62,820 nt of DNA from DASZTU01 sp035493835 (GCA_035493835.1 DATJHO010000043.1:1-62820); one strand, 5' to 3'; counted from the stretch's first letter, positions 41,596-52,046 are shown. Translations and numbers: made by a program. The notes: a model not told the origin generated them from the letters alone.

Positions 41596-43140
41596 ATGAC
41601 GAGCGGTGCGGCGGAACGTTCGGTTTGGCAAGGCAATGTGTTTGCGGCGGGGCAAGGCCTGCCGCAGATCAAGCCGCCAACAATCGTCACAGGCGAAAGG
41701 GGCAAGCCAATGGCAGGGCAGGAACTGTTTCAGCGCGTTCGGGCACGACTTCGCGTCGCGGTAGGCGAGGACGTTTTCACCAGCTGGTTTGCGCGACTGG
41801 AGCTCGAAGAGACGGTGGACGATGTCGCCCATCTGTCGGTGCCCACCCGGTTCCTCTGTTCCTGGATTCAGTCCAATTACGCCGAGCGCATCCTCGAAGC
41901 GTTTCGCGCCGAGACCGTCGATATCACCCGTCTGCACGTGACGGTGCGCGTCAACGGACAGGCGCGTCCCCGGATGGCCGTCTCGGAAGCACCGGCTGCA
42001 GAGGCGCCTGCGGAGCCGGTGGCGGCACCCGTAGCGCGGCTTTCACGCGAGATCGGCTCAGCGACGAAGGGCGATGCGCTTTCCGGCAGCGCGCTCGACC
42101 CGAAGATGACCTTCGACACCTTCATTGCCGGCGCCCCCAATGAAATTGCCCTCGGGGTCGCCAAGCAGGTTGCCAATGCGGTCGCCAACGGCACCGTAAG
42201 CTTCAACCCGGTCTATGTGCATTCGACCGTGGGTCTCGGCAAATCGCATCTCCTCAACGCCATTGCCTGGGCGGCGGGCGCGGCCGAGCCGGGTCGCAAC
42301 ATCGTCTATCTGACCGCCGATCATTTCATGTACCACTTCATCACCGCCGTGCAGCGCCAGTCGGCGCTCGGCTTCAAGGAGTGGCTCCGTCGCGTCGACC
42401 TCTTGCTGATCGACGACATGCAGTTCCTGCAGGGCAAATCCGCCACCGAGTTCGGCCACACCATGGGCGCGCTGCTGACCGGCGCCAAGCAGGTGGTGGT
42501 GGCCGGCGATTCCGCCCCCCGCGACCTTGAAATGCTCGACGAGCGCGTCCGCTCGCGGCTTTCGGGCGGGCTGGTGGTGCCGATCAATGGCTTTGATACC
42601 GATCTCCGCCGGGCGATCGTGGGCAAGCGTGCCGAGCAGGCGGCGTTCCGCTTCGCCGGCGTCAACTTCCCGGGCCCGGTGCTCGACTACATTGCCAAGG
42701 TGGTGATCAGCCATGGTCGCGACCTCGACGGCGCCGTCAACCGGCTGGTCGCTGCCAACCAGCTGACCGGCGAGCCGATTACCGTTGGGCTGGCCGAAAA
42801 GACGCTTGGGGATTTGATCCGCTCGCGCGAGCAGCGCCGGGTCCGGATCGAGGACATCCTTCGCATCGTCTCCCGGCACTACAAGGTGCCGCGCAACGAC
42901 CTCCTGTCCTCGCGCCGCTCCCGCGACGTGGTGCGGCCGCGCCAGATCGCGATGTATCTCGCCAAGGCGCTGACCTCGCGCTCCCTGCCCGAAATCGGCC
43001 GGCGTTTCGGTGGCCGCGACCACACCACGGTGTTGCACTCGGTGCGCAAGGTCGAGCAGATGATGAAGGACGACGGCGACCTGACGCAGGAAATCGAATT
43101 GTTGAAGCGCATGCTCGAGGATTCCCCGCCGCAGGCGTGA
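41596..43140 (+). CDS. dnaA: Chromosomal replication initiator DnaA
   Basis: The 514-residue product starts replication by binding DnaA boxes at oriC. Domain I (about residues 40-110) is followed by a linker, then the AAA+ domain III with Walker A in STVGLGKSHLLNAIAWAAG (Lys216), Walker B in LLLIDDMQFLQG, and domain IV with the DnaA-box-binding HTH ending GGRDHTTVLHSVRKVE. The ATG at 41596 is preceded by ggggttttttgagca. It heads the order dnaA, dnaN, recF, gyrB. Confidence 0.97.
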   Translation: MTSGAAERSVWQGNVFAAGQGLPQIKPPTIVTGERGKPMAGQELFQRVRARLRVAVGEDVFTSWFARLELEETVDDVAHLSVPTRFLCSWIQSNYAERILEAFRAETVDITRLHVTVRVNGQARPRMAVSEAPAAEAPAEPVAAPVARLSREIGSATKGDALSGSALDPKMTFDTFIAGAPNEIALGVAKQVANAVANGTVSFNPVYVHSTVGLGKSHLLNAIAWAAGAAEPGRNIVYLTADHFMYHFITAVQRQSALGFKEWLRRVDLLLIDDMQFLQGKSATEFGHTMGALLTGAKQVVVAGDSAPRDLEMLDERVRSRLSGGLVVPINGFDTDLRRAIVGKRAEQAAFRFAGVNFPGPVLDYIAKVVISHGRDLDGAVNRLVAANQLTGEPITVGLAEKTLGDLIRSREQRRVRIEDILRIVSRHYKVPRNDLLSSRRSRDVVRPRQIAMYLAKALTSRSLPEIGRRFGGRDHTTVLHSVRKVEQMMKDDGDLTQEIELLKRMLEDSPPQA

Positions 43141-43465
43141 TGCGAGCGGTTCGGCTTTTGCCGAACGCAGATGCGCAAGCGGCTTCCCCCTACGTCCCCT
43201 CACCCGGCCCTACCGGGCCATTCTCTCCCCTGAGGGGCGAGGAATCCGCGAGGCTGTGCCACAGGTGCTCCTCTCTCCCGTGGGAGAGGGGCCCTGATCC
43301 AAAACTCGGCTTCGGCAATGTCCCTCAACCAATTTTCCTGGGACCTGAGGCCGGAAGAAACCCCATCCGCCCTTGCAATTCCGTGGGCGAATTGCAAATG
43401 TCTGCGCCCGGTTTTAGTCGGTTTGGGCGGCGTTTTGGCGCCGGTCGCGTAAAAGGGTAGGTTCC
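43141..43465. other. dnaA-dnaN gap with repeat units 43190-43300
   Basis: This 325-base gap holds a 'ctcacccggccctaccgggc' unit and a 'ctctcccgtgggagaggggcc' unit of the dispersed repeat family. The last 70 bases before dnaN (about 43395-43465) form its leader, with an aaaagggtagg ribosome-binding site. Confidence 0.5.
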
Positions 43466-44584
43466 ATGAAAGTCACGCTCGAGCGCAACCAGCTGCTGAA
43501 ATCCCTCGGCCACGTGCATCGCGTCGTCGAGCGGCGGAACACCTATCCAATCCTCGCCAACGTGCTGCTCAAGGCGGTCGATGGCCAGCTCGATCTCCGG
43601 GCCACCGACCTCGACATCGAAGTCACCGAAAGCGTGCCGGCCATGGTTGCGACCGCGGGCACCACCACGGTTCCGGCCCACACGCTCTACGAGATCATCC
43701 GCAAGCTCGCCGACGGCGCCGAAGTCCGCCTCGAGACCGAGGGCGGCGAGCAGATGCAGATCTCCTCCGGGCGCTCGCGCTTCAATCTCGCCTGTCTCTC
43801 GCCCGACAGTTTTCCCGACCTCAAGTCCGGCAGTTTTTCGCAGCAGTTTTCCGTGCCGGCGGCCGGCCTCAAAGAACTCATCGAGCGCACGCAGTTCGCC
43901 ATCTCCAATGAGGAGACGCGCTATTATCTCAACGGCATCTACATGCATGCCCTCGAGGTGAATGGCGTGCCGACCCTCAGGGCCGTTGCGACCGACGGCC
44001 ACCGGATGGCGCGCGCCGAAATCGAGGCGCCCGATGGCAGCCAGGGCATGCCCGGCATCATCATTCCGAAAAAGACGGTCGGCGAGGTGCAAAAGCTCCT
44101 GGAATCCGCCGAGGGCGAGGTTCTGGTCGAGGTCTCGGACAGCAAGATCCGCTTCACTCTCAACGGCGTGGTGCTGCTCAGCAAGCTGATCGAAGGCACC
44201 TTCCCCGATTACGACCGGGTGACGCCCAAGAACAACGACAAAGCGATGCAGGTCGATCGCGGCGCCTTCGCCACAGCCGTCGACCGCGTTTCGACCATCG
44301 CGTCCGATCGCGGTGGCAAGGCGGTAAAACTCGCCATGCGCGACGGCCAGCTCGAGCTTTCGGTCACCAACCCCGATCACGGCACGGCAACCGAGGAACT
44401 CCCGGTCGACTTCGAGTTCGAGAGCTTTGAGATCGGCTTCAACGCCCGCTATTTGCTCGACATCATCGGCCAGATCCGCACCGAAAACGCAGTGTTCCTG
44501 TTCAACGACGCGGGTTCGCCCACGCTCGTGCGCGAGGACGGCGAGACCAAGGCGCTTTATGTGCTGATGCCGATGCGGGTGTAG
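43466..44584 (+). CDS. dnaN: DNA polymerase III beta subunit (sliding clamp)
   Basis: The 372-residue clamp keeps the polymerase on DNA. The start MKVTLERNQLLKSLGHVHRV and the segment VVERRNTYPILANVLL are typical, as is the C-terminal FLFNDAGSPTLV ... YVLMPMRV. It has three repeated domains and full family length. A 325-base repeat-filled gap separates it from recF. Confidence 0.97.
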   Translation: MKVTLERNQLLKSLGHVHRVVERRNTYPILANVLLKAVDGQLDLRATDLDIEVTESVPAMVATAGTTTVPAHTLYEIIRKLADGAEVRLETEGGEQMQISSGRSRFNLACLSPDSFPDLKSGSFSQQFSVPAAGLKELIERTQFAISNEETRYYLNGIYMHALEVNGVPTLRAVATDGHRMARAEIEAPDGSQGMPGIIIPKKTVGEVQKLLESAEGEVLVEVSDSKIRFTLNGVVLLSKLIEGTFPDYDRVTPKNNDKAMQVDRGAFATAVDRVSTIASDRGGKAVKLAMRDGQLELSVTNPDHGTATEELPVDFEFESFEIGFNARYLLDIIGQIRTENAVFLFNDAGSPTLVREDGETKALYVLMPMRV

Positions 44585-44909
44585 GCAACCCTTGCCGATA
44601 CCCTGATCAGGCAGGGCGGCGCCCGCAAATTTCCCTCCCCCCTTGCGCGGAGGGGGCGGCAGCCGGGTGGAGGTTGTTCCCCAGCGCCGAGCTCTCGACA
44701 ACACGCCCACCCCTGACCCCTCCCCACAAGGGGGAGGGAGACGATGGAGCCGCTCGGGAGTTCAGTAGGTTGCGATGCAGGAATGTGCCGCATCTCCCCT
44801 CTTCCCTTTGCGGGAGAGCGTGCCGGCAGGCGGGTGGGGGAGGGCCACAGACTCAGCGCCGGCGACAACAAGCCTTGGCGCCGCGCCCCCGGACCGCTAC
44901 CTCTGTTTC
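44585..44909. other. dnaN-recF gap with inverted repeat units
   Basis: Units of the 'cctccccccttgcgcggagg' family occur at about 44630-44740 and 44795-44845 (ctcccctcttccctttgcgg, gtgggggagggcc), including an inverted pair around 44690. The recF start follows a cgctacctctgtttc stretch with no strong ribosome site. Confidence 0.5.
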
Positions 44910-46034
44910 ATGTCCGCGACCCGTTTCATCTCCCGCCTGCGTCTTTCCGCTTTCCGCAACTACCAGGCGGCGGCGCTCGATCTCGATCCACGGCAGGTGG
45001 TGCTGGTGGGGCCGAACGGTGCGGGCAAGACCAATCTGCTCGAGGCGGTGTCGCTGCTCGCGCCGGGCAGGGGGCTGCGACGGGCGAGCTTCGAAGAGGT
45101 GGCGGCGCTCGGATCGGACGGTGCCTGGGCAGTGGCGGCAACCATCGAAAGCCCGGATGGTCCAGTAGATATCGGGACCGGCGCCAGCATCGACGAAGGA
45201 CCCCGCCGGGTCCGCATCAATGGCGCGAATGCCAAAACCGTCGAGGAGATGAGCGCCTATTTGCGCGTGCTGTGGCTGACGCCCGCGATGGACGGCCTCT
45301 TCACCGGGCCCGCGGGCGATCGGCGCCGCTTCCTCGACCGGCTGGTGACGACGCTTATCCCCGATCATTCCGCCTCGGTTTCGGCGTTCGAAAAATCCAT
45401 GCGCCATCGCAACAAACTGCTCGAGGACGATGCCGATCCGCGCTGGATCGCGGCCGTCGAGCAGCAGATGGCGGCCGAGGCGGGGGCCATGCATTTTGCC
45501 CGCGCCGACAGCCTCGCTCATTTGCAGCAGCTAATCGACGAGAGCCTCGCGGACGACAGTTTTCCCGCCGCTAGCCTGGCGCTGACGCCGTTGTTCGAAG
45601 ATGGGCACGAACCGGTCTCCTCCTCGGCGCTCGAAGCCGAACTGCGCGAGCGCTGGGGAAAATCCCGCGCCCTTGACCGGGCCGCCGGTCGCACCCTGTT
45701 CGGCCCGCACCGCATCGATTTCGCGGTGACGCATGCCCAAAAGGGCATGCCGGCAGCGCTAGGTTCGACCGGCGAGCAGAAGGCGCTGCTGATCGGCCTT
45801 ATTCTCGCCCATGCAAGGCTGGTCGCCCGGATGACGGGCCTCGCCCCGTTTCTCCTCCTCGATGAGATCGCCGCCCACCTTGATCCCGATCGCCGGGCGG
45901 CCCTGTTCCGGGCGCTCGACGGGCTTGGCACCCAGTGCTTCCTGACCGGCACCGACGCCATGCTGTTCGAAGCACTCGGCGACCGCGCGCAGTCGGTCAT
46001 GGTGCGCGATGGCCGTTTGCAAAAGGTCCCATGA
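44910..46034 (+). CDS. recF: DNA replication/repair protein RecF
   Basis: The 374-residue SMC-like ATPase loads RecA with RecO and RecR at gaps. Walker A is VVLVGPNGAGKTNLLEAVSL and the ABC-type signature with Walker B is near LGSTGEQKALLIGLILAHAR and PFLLLDEIAAHLDPDRR. I chose the ATG at 44910 (MSATRFISRLRLSAFRNYQ), since earlier frames run through repeats. gyrB follows 124 bases later. Confidence 0.96.
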   Translation: MSATRFISRLRLSAFRNYQAAALDLDPRQVVLVGPNGAGKTNLLEAVSLLAPGRGLRRASFEEVAALGSDGAWAVAATIESPDGPVDIGTGASIDEGPRRVRINGANAKTVEEMSAYLRVLWLTPAMDGLFTGPAGDRRRFLDRLVTTLIPDHSASVSAFEKSMRHRNKLLEDDADPRWIAAVEQQMAAEAGAMHFARADSLAHLQQLIDESLADDSFPAASLALTPLFEDGHEPVSSSALEAELRERWGKSRALDRAAGRTLFGPHRIDFAVTHAQKGMPAALGSTGEQKALLIGLILAHARLVARMTGLAPFLLLDEIAAHLDPDRRAALFRALDGLGTQCFLTGTDAMLFEALGDRAQSVMVRDGRLQKVP

Positions 46035-46158
46035 ATTACCATATGTAAAATGCTGGAATTCCCCGACAAACACCCCCAAAACGGCCATTTTGCTTGGGGA
46101 TAAGCCGAGATTCGGCTACATCTTTTTCCCTACCTCATTGACCCTGATTCGGATCCGC

Positions 46159-48612
46159 ATGACCGACGACAACAGCCCCGATCCTTCCGAATATGGCGCC
46201 GACAGCATCAAGGTGCTGAAGGGGCTCGATGCGGTGCGCAAGCGCCCGGGCATGTATATCGGGGATACCGACGACGGATCGGGTCTGCACCACATGGTCT
46301 ACGAGGTGGTGGACAACGCCATCGACGAGGCGCTGGCCGGCCATGCCGACCTGGTGACGGTGACGCTCAACGCCGACGGCTCGGTGACGGTGATCGACAA
46401 TGGTCGCGGCATCCCGACCGACATCCATCCCACCGAAGGAATTTCGACGCCTGAAGTGGTGATGACGCAGCTCCATGCCGGCGGCAAGTTCGACCAGAAT
46501 TCCTACAAGGTTTCGGGTGGCTTGCATGGCGTGGGCGTGTCGGTGGTCAATGCGCTCTCCGTCTGGCTGAAACTGAAGATCCGCCGCAACGGCAAGATCT
46601 TCGAGATGAGTTTCACCAATGGCGATGCCGATGCGCCGCTGGCGCAGACCGGCACCTACGCGCCCCACAACGGGGCCGGCACCTATGAGGGGCGCAGCGG
46701 CACCGAGATCACCTTCCAGCCGTCGTCCGCTACTTTCACCATGGTCGAGTTCGACTTCAAGACGCTGGAGCATCGCTTGCGCGAGCTCGCGTTCCTGAAT
46801 TCGGGCGTGCACATCCTGCTCAAGGACCATCGCCACCCCGAGCCGGTCGACATCGACCTCCACTACGAAGGCGGCCTCGAAGCCTTCGTGCGCTATCTCG
46901 ACAAGGCCAAGACCTCGCTCATTCCCAACCCGATCATGCTGAAGTCTGAAAAGGACGGCATCACGGTCGAGGTCGCCATGTGGTGGAACGACAGCTACCA
47001 CGAGAACGTCCTCTGCTTCACCAACAACATCCCGCAGCGCGACGGCGGCACGCACCTGGCCGGGCTCAGGGGCGCGCTGACGCGCCAGCTGACGAGCTAT
47101 GCCGATCAGAGCGGCGTCTTGAAGCGCGAAAAGGTCGAACTCTCGGGCGAAGACACGCGCGAGGGGCTGACCTGCGTGTTGTCGGTAAAGGTGCCGGATC
47201 CGAAATTCTCCAGCCAGACCAAGGACAAGCTGGTTTCCTCCGAGGTTCGCCCGGTGGTCGAGAACGGCGTCAACGAGCGGCTGAGCCAGTGGCTCGAGGA
47301 ACACCCGGCGGAAGCCAAGATTGTCGTCGCCAAGATCGCCGAGGCAGCGGCAGCCCGTGAAGCGGCGCGCAAGGCGCGCGAACTGACGCGCCGCAAATCG
47401 GCGCTCGATGTGAATTTCCTCGCCGGCAAGCTCAAGGATTGCTCGGAGAAGGATCCGGCCAAGTCGGAGCTGTTCCTGGTGGAAGGCGATTCCGCCGGTG
47501 GCTCCGCCACGCAGGGCCGCGACCGCGGCAACCAGGCGGTTCTTCCCCTGCGCGGCAAGATTTTGAACGTCGAGCGGGCGCGTTTCGACCGCATGCTGGG
47601 TTCCGAGCAGATCGGCAATCTGGTGATGGCGCTCGGCACCTCGATCGGCCGCGAAGACTTCAATATCGACAAGCTGCGCTACCACCGCATCATCATCATG
47701 ACCGATGCGGACGTCGACGGCGCGCATATCCGCACGCTGCTGCTGACCTTCTTTTATCGGCAGATGCGCGAGCTGATCGACCGCGGCCACATCTATATCG
47801 CCCAGCCGCCGCTCTATAAGATCAAGCGCGGCTCCTCCGAGCAGTATCTCAAGGACGAGCGCTCGCTCGAGGATTATCTGCTCATCCAGGGCATTGACGA
47901 CGCGGTGTTCACCACCCGCGCTGGCGTCACCCATGCCGGCGCCGACCTGCTCTCGATCGTTGAGCATGCGCGCGACATCGTGCACGCCATCGACAGCCTC
48001 AACACCCGCTACAACCGTAACCTCGTGGAGCAGGCGGCGATCGTCGGCGCGCTCGATCCCGAGGCGTTGGCCGATCCGAGCCGCGCCGAGGCCATGGCCG
48101 CGCGCGTGGGCAACCGCCTCGACCGCATCTCGGACGAGACCGAGCGCGGCTGGGAAGGGGGCCCTGACGGCGCCGACGGCTTTACCTTCCACCGCACCGT
48201 TCGCGGCGTGATGGAAACGCACAATGTCGATGCGAGCCTCCTCAACAGCGCCGATGCCCGCAAACTGCGGCACATGGCCGACCGGCTGGACGAGCTCTAT
48301 GGCGGCGTTGCAAAACTGGTGCGCAAGGACCAGACGACCGACATTTACGGCCCGCGCTCGCTGTTCGAAGCGGTCACCGCCGCCGGCCGCAAGGGCGTCT
48401 CGCTGCAGCGCTACAAGGGCCTGGGCGAAATGAACCCCGAGCAGCTGTGGGAAACCACGCTCGACCCCAATGTGCGCACTTTGCTCAAGGTCGAGATCAA
48501 GGAAGGCACCGAAGCCGACGACATTTTCTCGGCGCTGATGGGCGACCTGGTGGAACCCCGCCGCGACTTTATCAATGACAACGCGCTGAGCGTGGCGAAT
48601 TTGGATATTTGA
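46159..48612 (+). CDS. gyrB: DNA gyrase subunit B
   Basis: The 817-residue ATPase subunit introduces negative supercoils with GyrA. GHKL ATPase motifs are VLKGLDAVRKRPGMYIGDTD, EVVDNAIDEALAGHAD and GGLHGVGVSVVNALS. The TOPRIM domain shows LVEGDSAGGSATQGRDR and MTDADVDGAHIRTLLLTFFY, and the C-terminal end has RYKGLGEMNPEQLWETT. I chose the ATG at 46159, which begins just before the conserved N-terminus. It closes the dnaA-dnaN-recF-gyrB run. Confidence 0.97.
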   Translation: MTDDNSPDPSEYGADSIKVLKGLDAVRKRPGMYIGDTDDGSGLHHMVYEVVDNAIDEALAGHADLVTVTLNADGSVTVIDNGRGIPTDIHPTEGISTPEVVMTQLHAGGKFDQNSYKVSGGLHGVGVSVVNALSVWLKLKIRRNGKIFEMSFTNGDADAPLAQTGTYAPHNGAGTYEGRSGTEITFQPSSATFTMVEFDFKTLEHRLRELAFLNSGVHILLKDHRHPEPVDIDLHYEGGLEAFVRYLDKAKTSLIPNPIMLKSEKDGITVEVAMWWNDSYHENVLCFTNNIPQRDGGTHLAGLRGALTRQLTSYADQSGVLKREKVELSGEDTREGLTCVLSVKVPDPKFSSQTKDKLVSSEVRPVVENGVNERLSQWLEEHPAEAKIVVAKIAEAAAAREAARKARELTRRKSALDVNFLAGKLKDCSEKDPAKSELFLVEGDSAGGSATQGRDRGNQAVLPLRGKILNVERARFDRMLGSEQIGNLVMALGTSIGREDFNIDKLRYHRIIIMTDADVDGAHIRTLLLTFFYRQMRELIDRGHIYIAQPPLYKIKRGSSEQYLKDERSLEDYLLIQGIDDAVFTTRAGVTHAGADLLSIVEHARDIVHAIDSLNTRYNRNLVEQAAIVGALDPEALADPSRAEAMAARVGNRLDRISDETERGWEGGPDGADGFTFHRTVRGVMETHNVDASLLNSADARKLRHMADRLDELYGGVAKLVRKDQTTDIYGPRSLFEAVTAAGRKGVSLQRYKGLGEMNPEQLWETTLDPNVRTLLKVEIKEGTEADDIFSALMGDLVEPRRDFINDNALSVANLDI

Positions 48613-49103
48613 TCGGCTCGATCCTTGTTGAATTGAAACATTAGCGGCGCTTCCTCGTCCTGGCCGGGCTTGACCCGGCCACCCATGAGGACTCGCCACG
48701 TCCACCCTCAGTACGGGAAAGGCCTCATGGGTCCCCGGGTCAAGCCCGGGGATGACGACGGGGCAAGACGTGCGACCTAATGCCGACACGGCACTCGCAG
48801 CACCACACTCGAGCTCTCGAGAAACCATCGCGTGAGTTCTACGAGCAGGCGACGGCAGTAGTCGAAGAATCGCCTTCCAATACCGTTCTGATCGACTACA
48901 CGCTCGAAAATGTAGAAGCCGCCATAGCTTTCGGCTGGGATGCCAATCCATCGGCGTGACGGCATGGAGTTCGCCGCAGCACTGAAAATTCCCGAGATGA
49001 ACAGTTGAGCGTCTCGCTCTACGGTCTATATGCCGGACGTTTTGTCACAGTTTGCTCCCCACCCAGCCCCTGTATGAGAAGCCCCAGCTCAATGGGGAGA
49101 GTC
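48613..49103. other. Gene-free stretch with repeat unit 48650-48765
   Basis: This 491-base gap holds a 'cctggccgggcttgacccgg' and 'ctcatgggtccccgggtcaa' repeat pair (about 48655-48765). The part from 48770 to 49000 has lower GC and a reverse frame of 62 codons without a ribosome site; I do not count it as a gene. The end carries a ggggagag ribosome site for the next gene. Confidence 0.45.
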
Positions 49104-49448
49104 ATGTTGCGTTCGATTATTATCGCTGCCGCTGTTATTTCCGCCGTTTCAGCCGCTTCGGCGGCGCCGCCGTCCAATGCAAGCTGCGAGGCGCCGCGGT
49201 TTCAGGCATTCATGCATGCGCGGCTCGGGACCGGGAAAAATACCCTGACCGGCAAGCAGGCCACCGGCAGGTTCAACGTCGGTCCAATCGTCCAGTCGGA
49301 AACCATCTCCAACACGGGCGAAACGATCAGCTGCCGGATCGAAGTCAAGATGGAGACGCCGAGCGGCACAAGGTTGGTGCATGGCCGGTTCACCGCGACC
49401 CGGAGCCCTACTGGCTTTGCTTCGTGGCGCTGGCAGCCGGGCAGCTAG
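49104..49448 (+). CDS. Small exported protein of unknown function
   Basis: The 114-residue product has a signal peptide (MLRSIIIAAAVISAVSAASA) and a short mature part with two cysteines (NASCEAP and ISCRIEVKM) and the segment SGTRLVHGRFTATRSPTGFA. A ggggaga site ends three bases before the ATG at 49104; frames starting earlier are unlikely. Family not recognised. Confidence 0.6.
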   Translation: MLRSIIIAAAVISAVSAASAAPPSNASCEAPRFQAFMHARLGTGKNTLTGKQATGRFNVGPIVQSETISNTGETISCRIEVKMETPSGTRLVHGRFTATRSPTGFASWRWQPGS

Positions 49449-49737
49449 GTCCGGCGCCACCCAAAGCTACGCCGCGGCGGCGGCGTTTTCAGCCGGAGTG
49501 ATCCCGAAAGCCGGCTTTCTCCAAGAGGTATCCAGCCCCCAAAAGGAAGTTGTGCCTGGGACTGGCAATGGCTTCGCTATGCCGTTGAAAGCTGTGGACT
49601 ACCGGCCACAGCTTGACTCGTCCGGCCACCGCCACATAAACCGGCCACATTGCTCGATATAGCGTCGGTCCCGCGCCGGACGAGGCGCAATGTGGTTGCA
49701 CATCCTCGCGACCTTCCACGACCCGGGGCTCGATCCG

Positions 49738-52035
49738 ATGGACATCAGACTTTCCGACGGCGATCGGATCGGTAAACCGCAAGGCAAGGGCGACAAGCCC
49801 GCGCAGGCCAAGGCTCCGGCTGCAAAACCCGCCCAGAAGACCTCTCGCACGGCCCAGCGCTCCGAGCTGAGGGCCGAACCGCGCACCGATGCGCGTGGCC
49901 AAACCCGGTCCGAGCCGCGCTATGAATCCCACGGCGACATTTTTCCCGATGCCGGCGGTGGTGGCGGCGGCGGCCGGGGCGGCAATGGCGATGGCGGCGG
50001 GCGCCGCGGCGGCAAGCCCGCGCCGCAGCCCAAGCGGGGCAAGGCCACCAAGCGCAAGAAGCGGCGCGGCGGGCCGCTCGGCCTGTTCCTTGGGCTGCTC
50101 TATTGGGCGATGATTCTCGGCTTTTGGGGCCTCGTGGCCGGGGGTGGCGTCGTTGCCTATTACGGCGCGCAGTTGCCCTCGTCCAACACCTGGGCGATCC
50201 CGCAGCGGCCGCCCAATATCAAGATTCTCGCGGCTGACGGCACGCTGATCTCCAATCGCGGCAAGTATGGCGGCGAGGCGATGTCGCTGAAGGAGCTGCC
50301 CTATTACGTGCCAGCGGCGGTGATCGCCATCGAAGACCGGCGCTTCATGCAACACTGGGGCATCGATCCCATTGGCATCGCTTCGGCGCTGCTCGAAAAT
50401 TTGACGCACCATCGCGTGGCGCGTGGCGGCTCGACGCTGACCCAGCAATTGGCCAAGAATCTCTTCCTCACCCGCGACCAGACCCTGGGCCGCAAGGTGC
50501 AGGAGGCGCTGCTGGCGCTTTGGCTGGAGCGCAACTACACCAAGGAAGAAATTCTCGAGCTCTACCTCAACCGCGTCGATTTCGGTCACCAGAAGGTCGG
50601 CATCGAAGCCGCCTCGCAATATTATTTCGGCCATTCGGCGCGCAACCTGACTTTGGCGGAAGCGGCAACGCTCGCCGGCTCGCTGAAGGCGCCGTCCAAC
50701 CTCAATCCCAAGGGCAACCCGGCCCTGGTCAGCGCCCGGCAGCGCGCTGTGCTGCAGGCCATGGCCGACGAGGGCTACATCACCGAAGAGGAGGCCAAGG
50801 CCGCCGCCATCGATCCGGGCACGTCGATCGCGACCTCTGCTTCGGGGTCGGGATCCTATGTCGCCGACTGGGTGGAAGGCCTGGTGCAGAACTATATCGG
50901 GGACATCAAGCAAGACGTGGTCGTGCAGACCACCATCGACTACAACCTGCAAAAGCAGGCCGAGTACGATGTCAGGGACATGGTCGCCAAGAACGGCAAG
51001 GCCCGGCATTTCAGCCAGGGGGCCCTCGTTGCCATGACGCCCGACGGCCAGGTCAAGGCCATGGTGGGCGGTGCCGACTACGACCAGAGCCAATATAACC
51101 GCGCCATCACCGCTAGGCGCCAGTCGGGTTCGGCCTTCAAGCCCATGGTCTACCTGACCGCGCTCGAACACGGCTATACCCCGGATACCATCGTCGATGA
51201 CGCGCCCTTCAGCTATGACGGCTGGAGCCCGCAGAACGACGACCATAAATTCCATGGCCAGATTCCGCTGAGGACGGCGCTGGCCTACTCGCTGAATGCG
51301 GTCGCAGCGCGCCTTTCCGTCGAACTCGGGCCGCAGGCGATCGTGGATACGGCCATGCGCATGGGCATTTCCTCCCCGCTCCAGGCCGTTCCCTCGATCG
51401 CGCTTGGCACCCAGGGTGTGTCGCTGCTCGAACTGACGGCGACCTATGCGCCCTACGCTAATGGGGGCAATGGCGTGGTGGCCAATGTCATCACCAAGAT
51501 TTCGACGGCCGACGGCAAGGTGCTCTACCAGAACACCGATGCGGGCCCGGGGCCGGTGGTGTCGCCGGAAAACGTGGGCATGATGAACAACATGCTCTCG
51601 ACCGTGGTCGATATCGGCACTGGCCGCGGCGCCAAGCTTCCCGGCTGGGACGTCGCCGGCAAGACCGGCACCTCGCAGAAGGGCCGCGATGCGCTGTTTG
51701 TCGGCTACTCCGCGCACATGGTCACCGGCGTCTGGCTCGGCAACGACAATGACCAGCCCACGACCCTGTTCGGCGGCACGCTGCCGGCGACTATCTGGTC
51801 CGAGTTCATGCAGGCCGCCCATAAGGGCGTCACGCCGGCCCCGCTCCCCGGCAGCTATACGCCCTCGCCTGAGGATCTGCAGGCCGAGCAGCAGCTCGCC
51901 GCTCAGCAGGCGCAGCAGCCGACCGATCAGGTGCCGGCCGACCAGCAGGGCCCCGACGTCCAGCCCCCGCAACGGCATGCCCCGCAGGGCCGCTCGATCG
52001 GCGACCTCATCAACTCGCTGTTCGGCGGGCAGTAG
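49738..52035 (+). CDS. Class A penicillin-binding protein (transglycosylase/transpeptidase)
   Basis: The 765-residue product polymerises and cross-links peptidoglycan. A basic, Gly-rich N-terminal region (residues 1-110) precedes one membrane helix (about 113-142). The GT51 domain has AIEDRRFMQHWGIDP (catalytic Glu199) and GGSTLTQQLAKNLFLTRD. The transpeptidase domain has SAFK (Ser465, Lys468), SLN (Ser518) and KTGTSQ (Lys642). The C-terminal 55 residues are Gln/Pro-rich. I chose the ATG at 49738. Confidence 0.95.
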   Translation: MDIRLSDGDRIGKPQGKGDKPAQAKAPAAKPAQKTSRTAQRSELRAEPRTDARGQTRSEPRYESHGDIFPDAGGGGGGGRGGNGDGGGRRGGKPAPQPKRGKATKRKKRRGGPLGLFLGLLYWAMILGFWGLVAGGGVVAYYGAQLPSSNTWAIPQRPPNIKILAADGTLISNRGKYGGEAMSLKELPYYVPAAVIAIEDRRFMQHWGIDPIGIASALLENLTHHRVARGGSTLTQQLAKNLFLTRDQTLGRKVQEALLALWLERNYTKEEILELYLNRVDFGHQKVGIEAASQYYFGHSARNLTLAEAATLAGSLKAPSNLNPKGNPALVSARQRAVLQAMADEGYITEEEAKAAAIDPGTSIATSASGSGSYVADWVEGLVQNYIGDIKQDVVVQTTIDYNLQKQAEYDVRDMVAKNGKARHFSQGALVAMTPDGQVKAMVGGADYDQSQYNRAITARRQSGSAFKPMVYLTALEHGYTPDTIVDDAPFSYDGWSPQNDDHKFHGQIPLRTALAYSLNAVAARLSVELGPQAIVDTAMRMGISSPLQAVPSIALGTQGVSLLELTATYAPYANGGNGVVANVITKISTADGKVLYQNTDAGPGPVVSPENVGMMNNMLSTVVDIGTGRGAKLPGWDVAGKTGTSQKGRDALFVGYSAHMVTGVWLGNDNDQPTTLFGGTLPATIWSEFMQAAHKGVTPAPLPGSYTPSPEDLQAEQQLAAQQAQQPTDQVPADQQGPDVQPPQRHAPQGRSIGDLINSLFGGQ

Positions 52036-52046
52036 GAAAAGGGCCA

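Noticed and set aside
46135..48951. Very long open frame opposite gyrB
   Set aside because: High GC content keeps the antisense frame open; its protein is His/Arg/Ala-rich with no recognisable motif, while gyrB is certain.
48777..48965. 62-codon reverse frame after gyrB
   Set aside because: No ribosome-binding site, no recognised motif, and it lies in a low-GC gap next to repeats.
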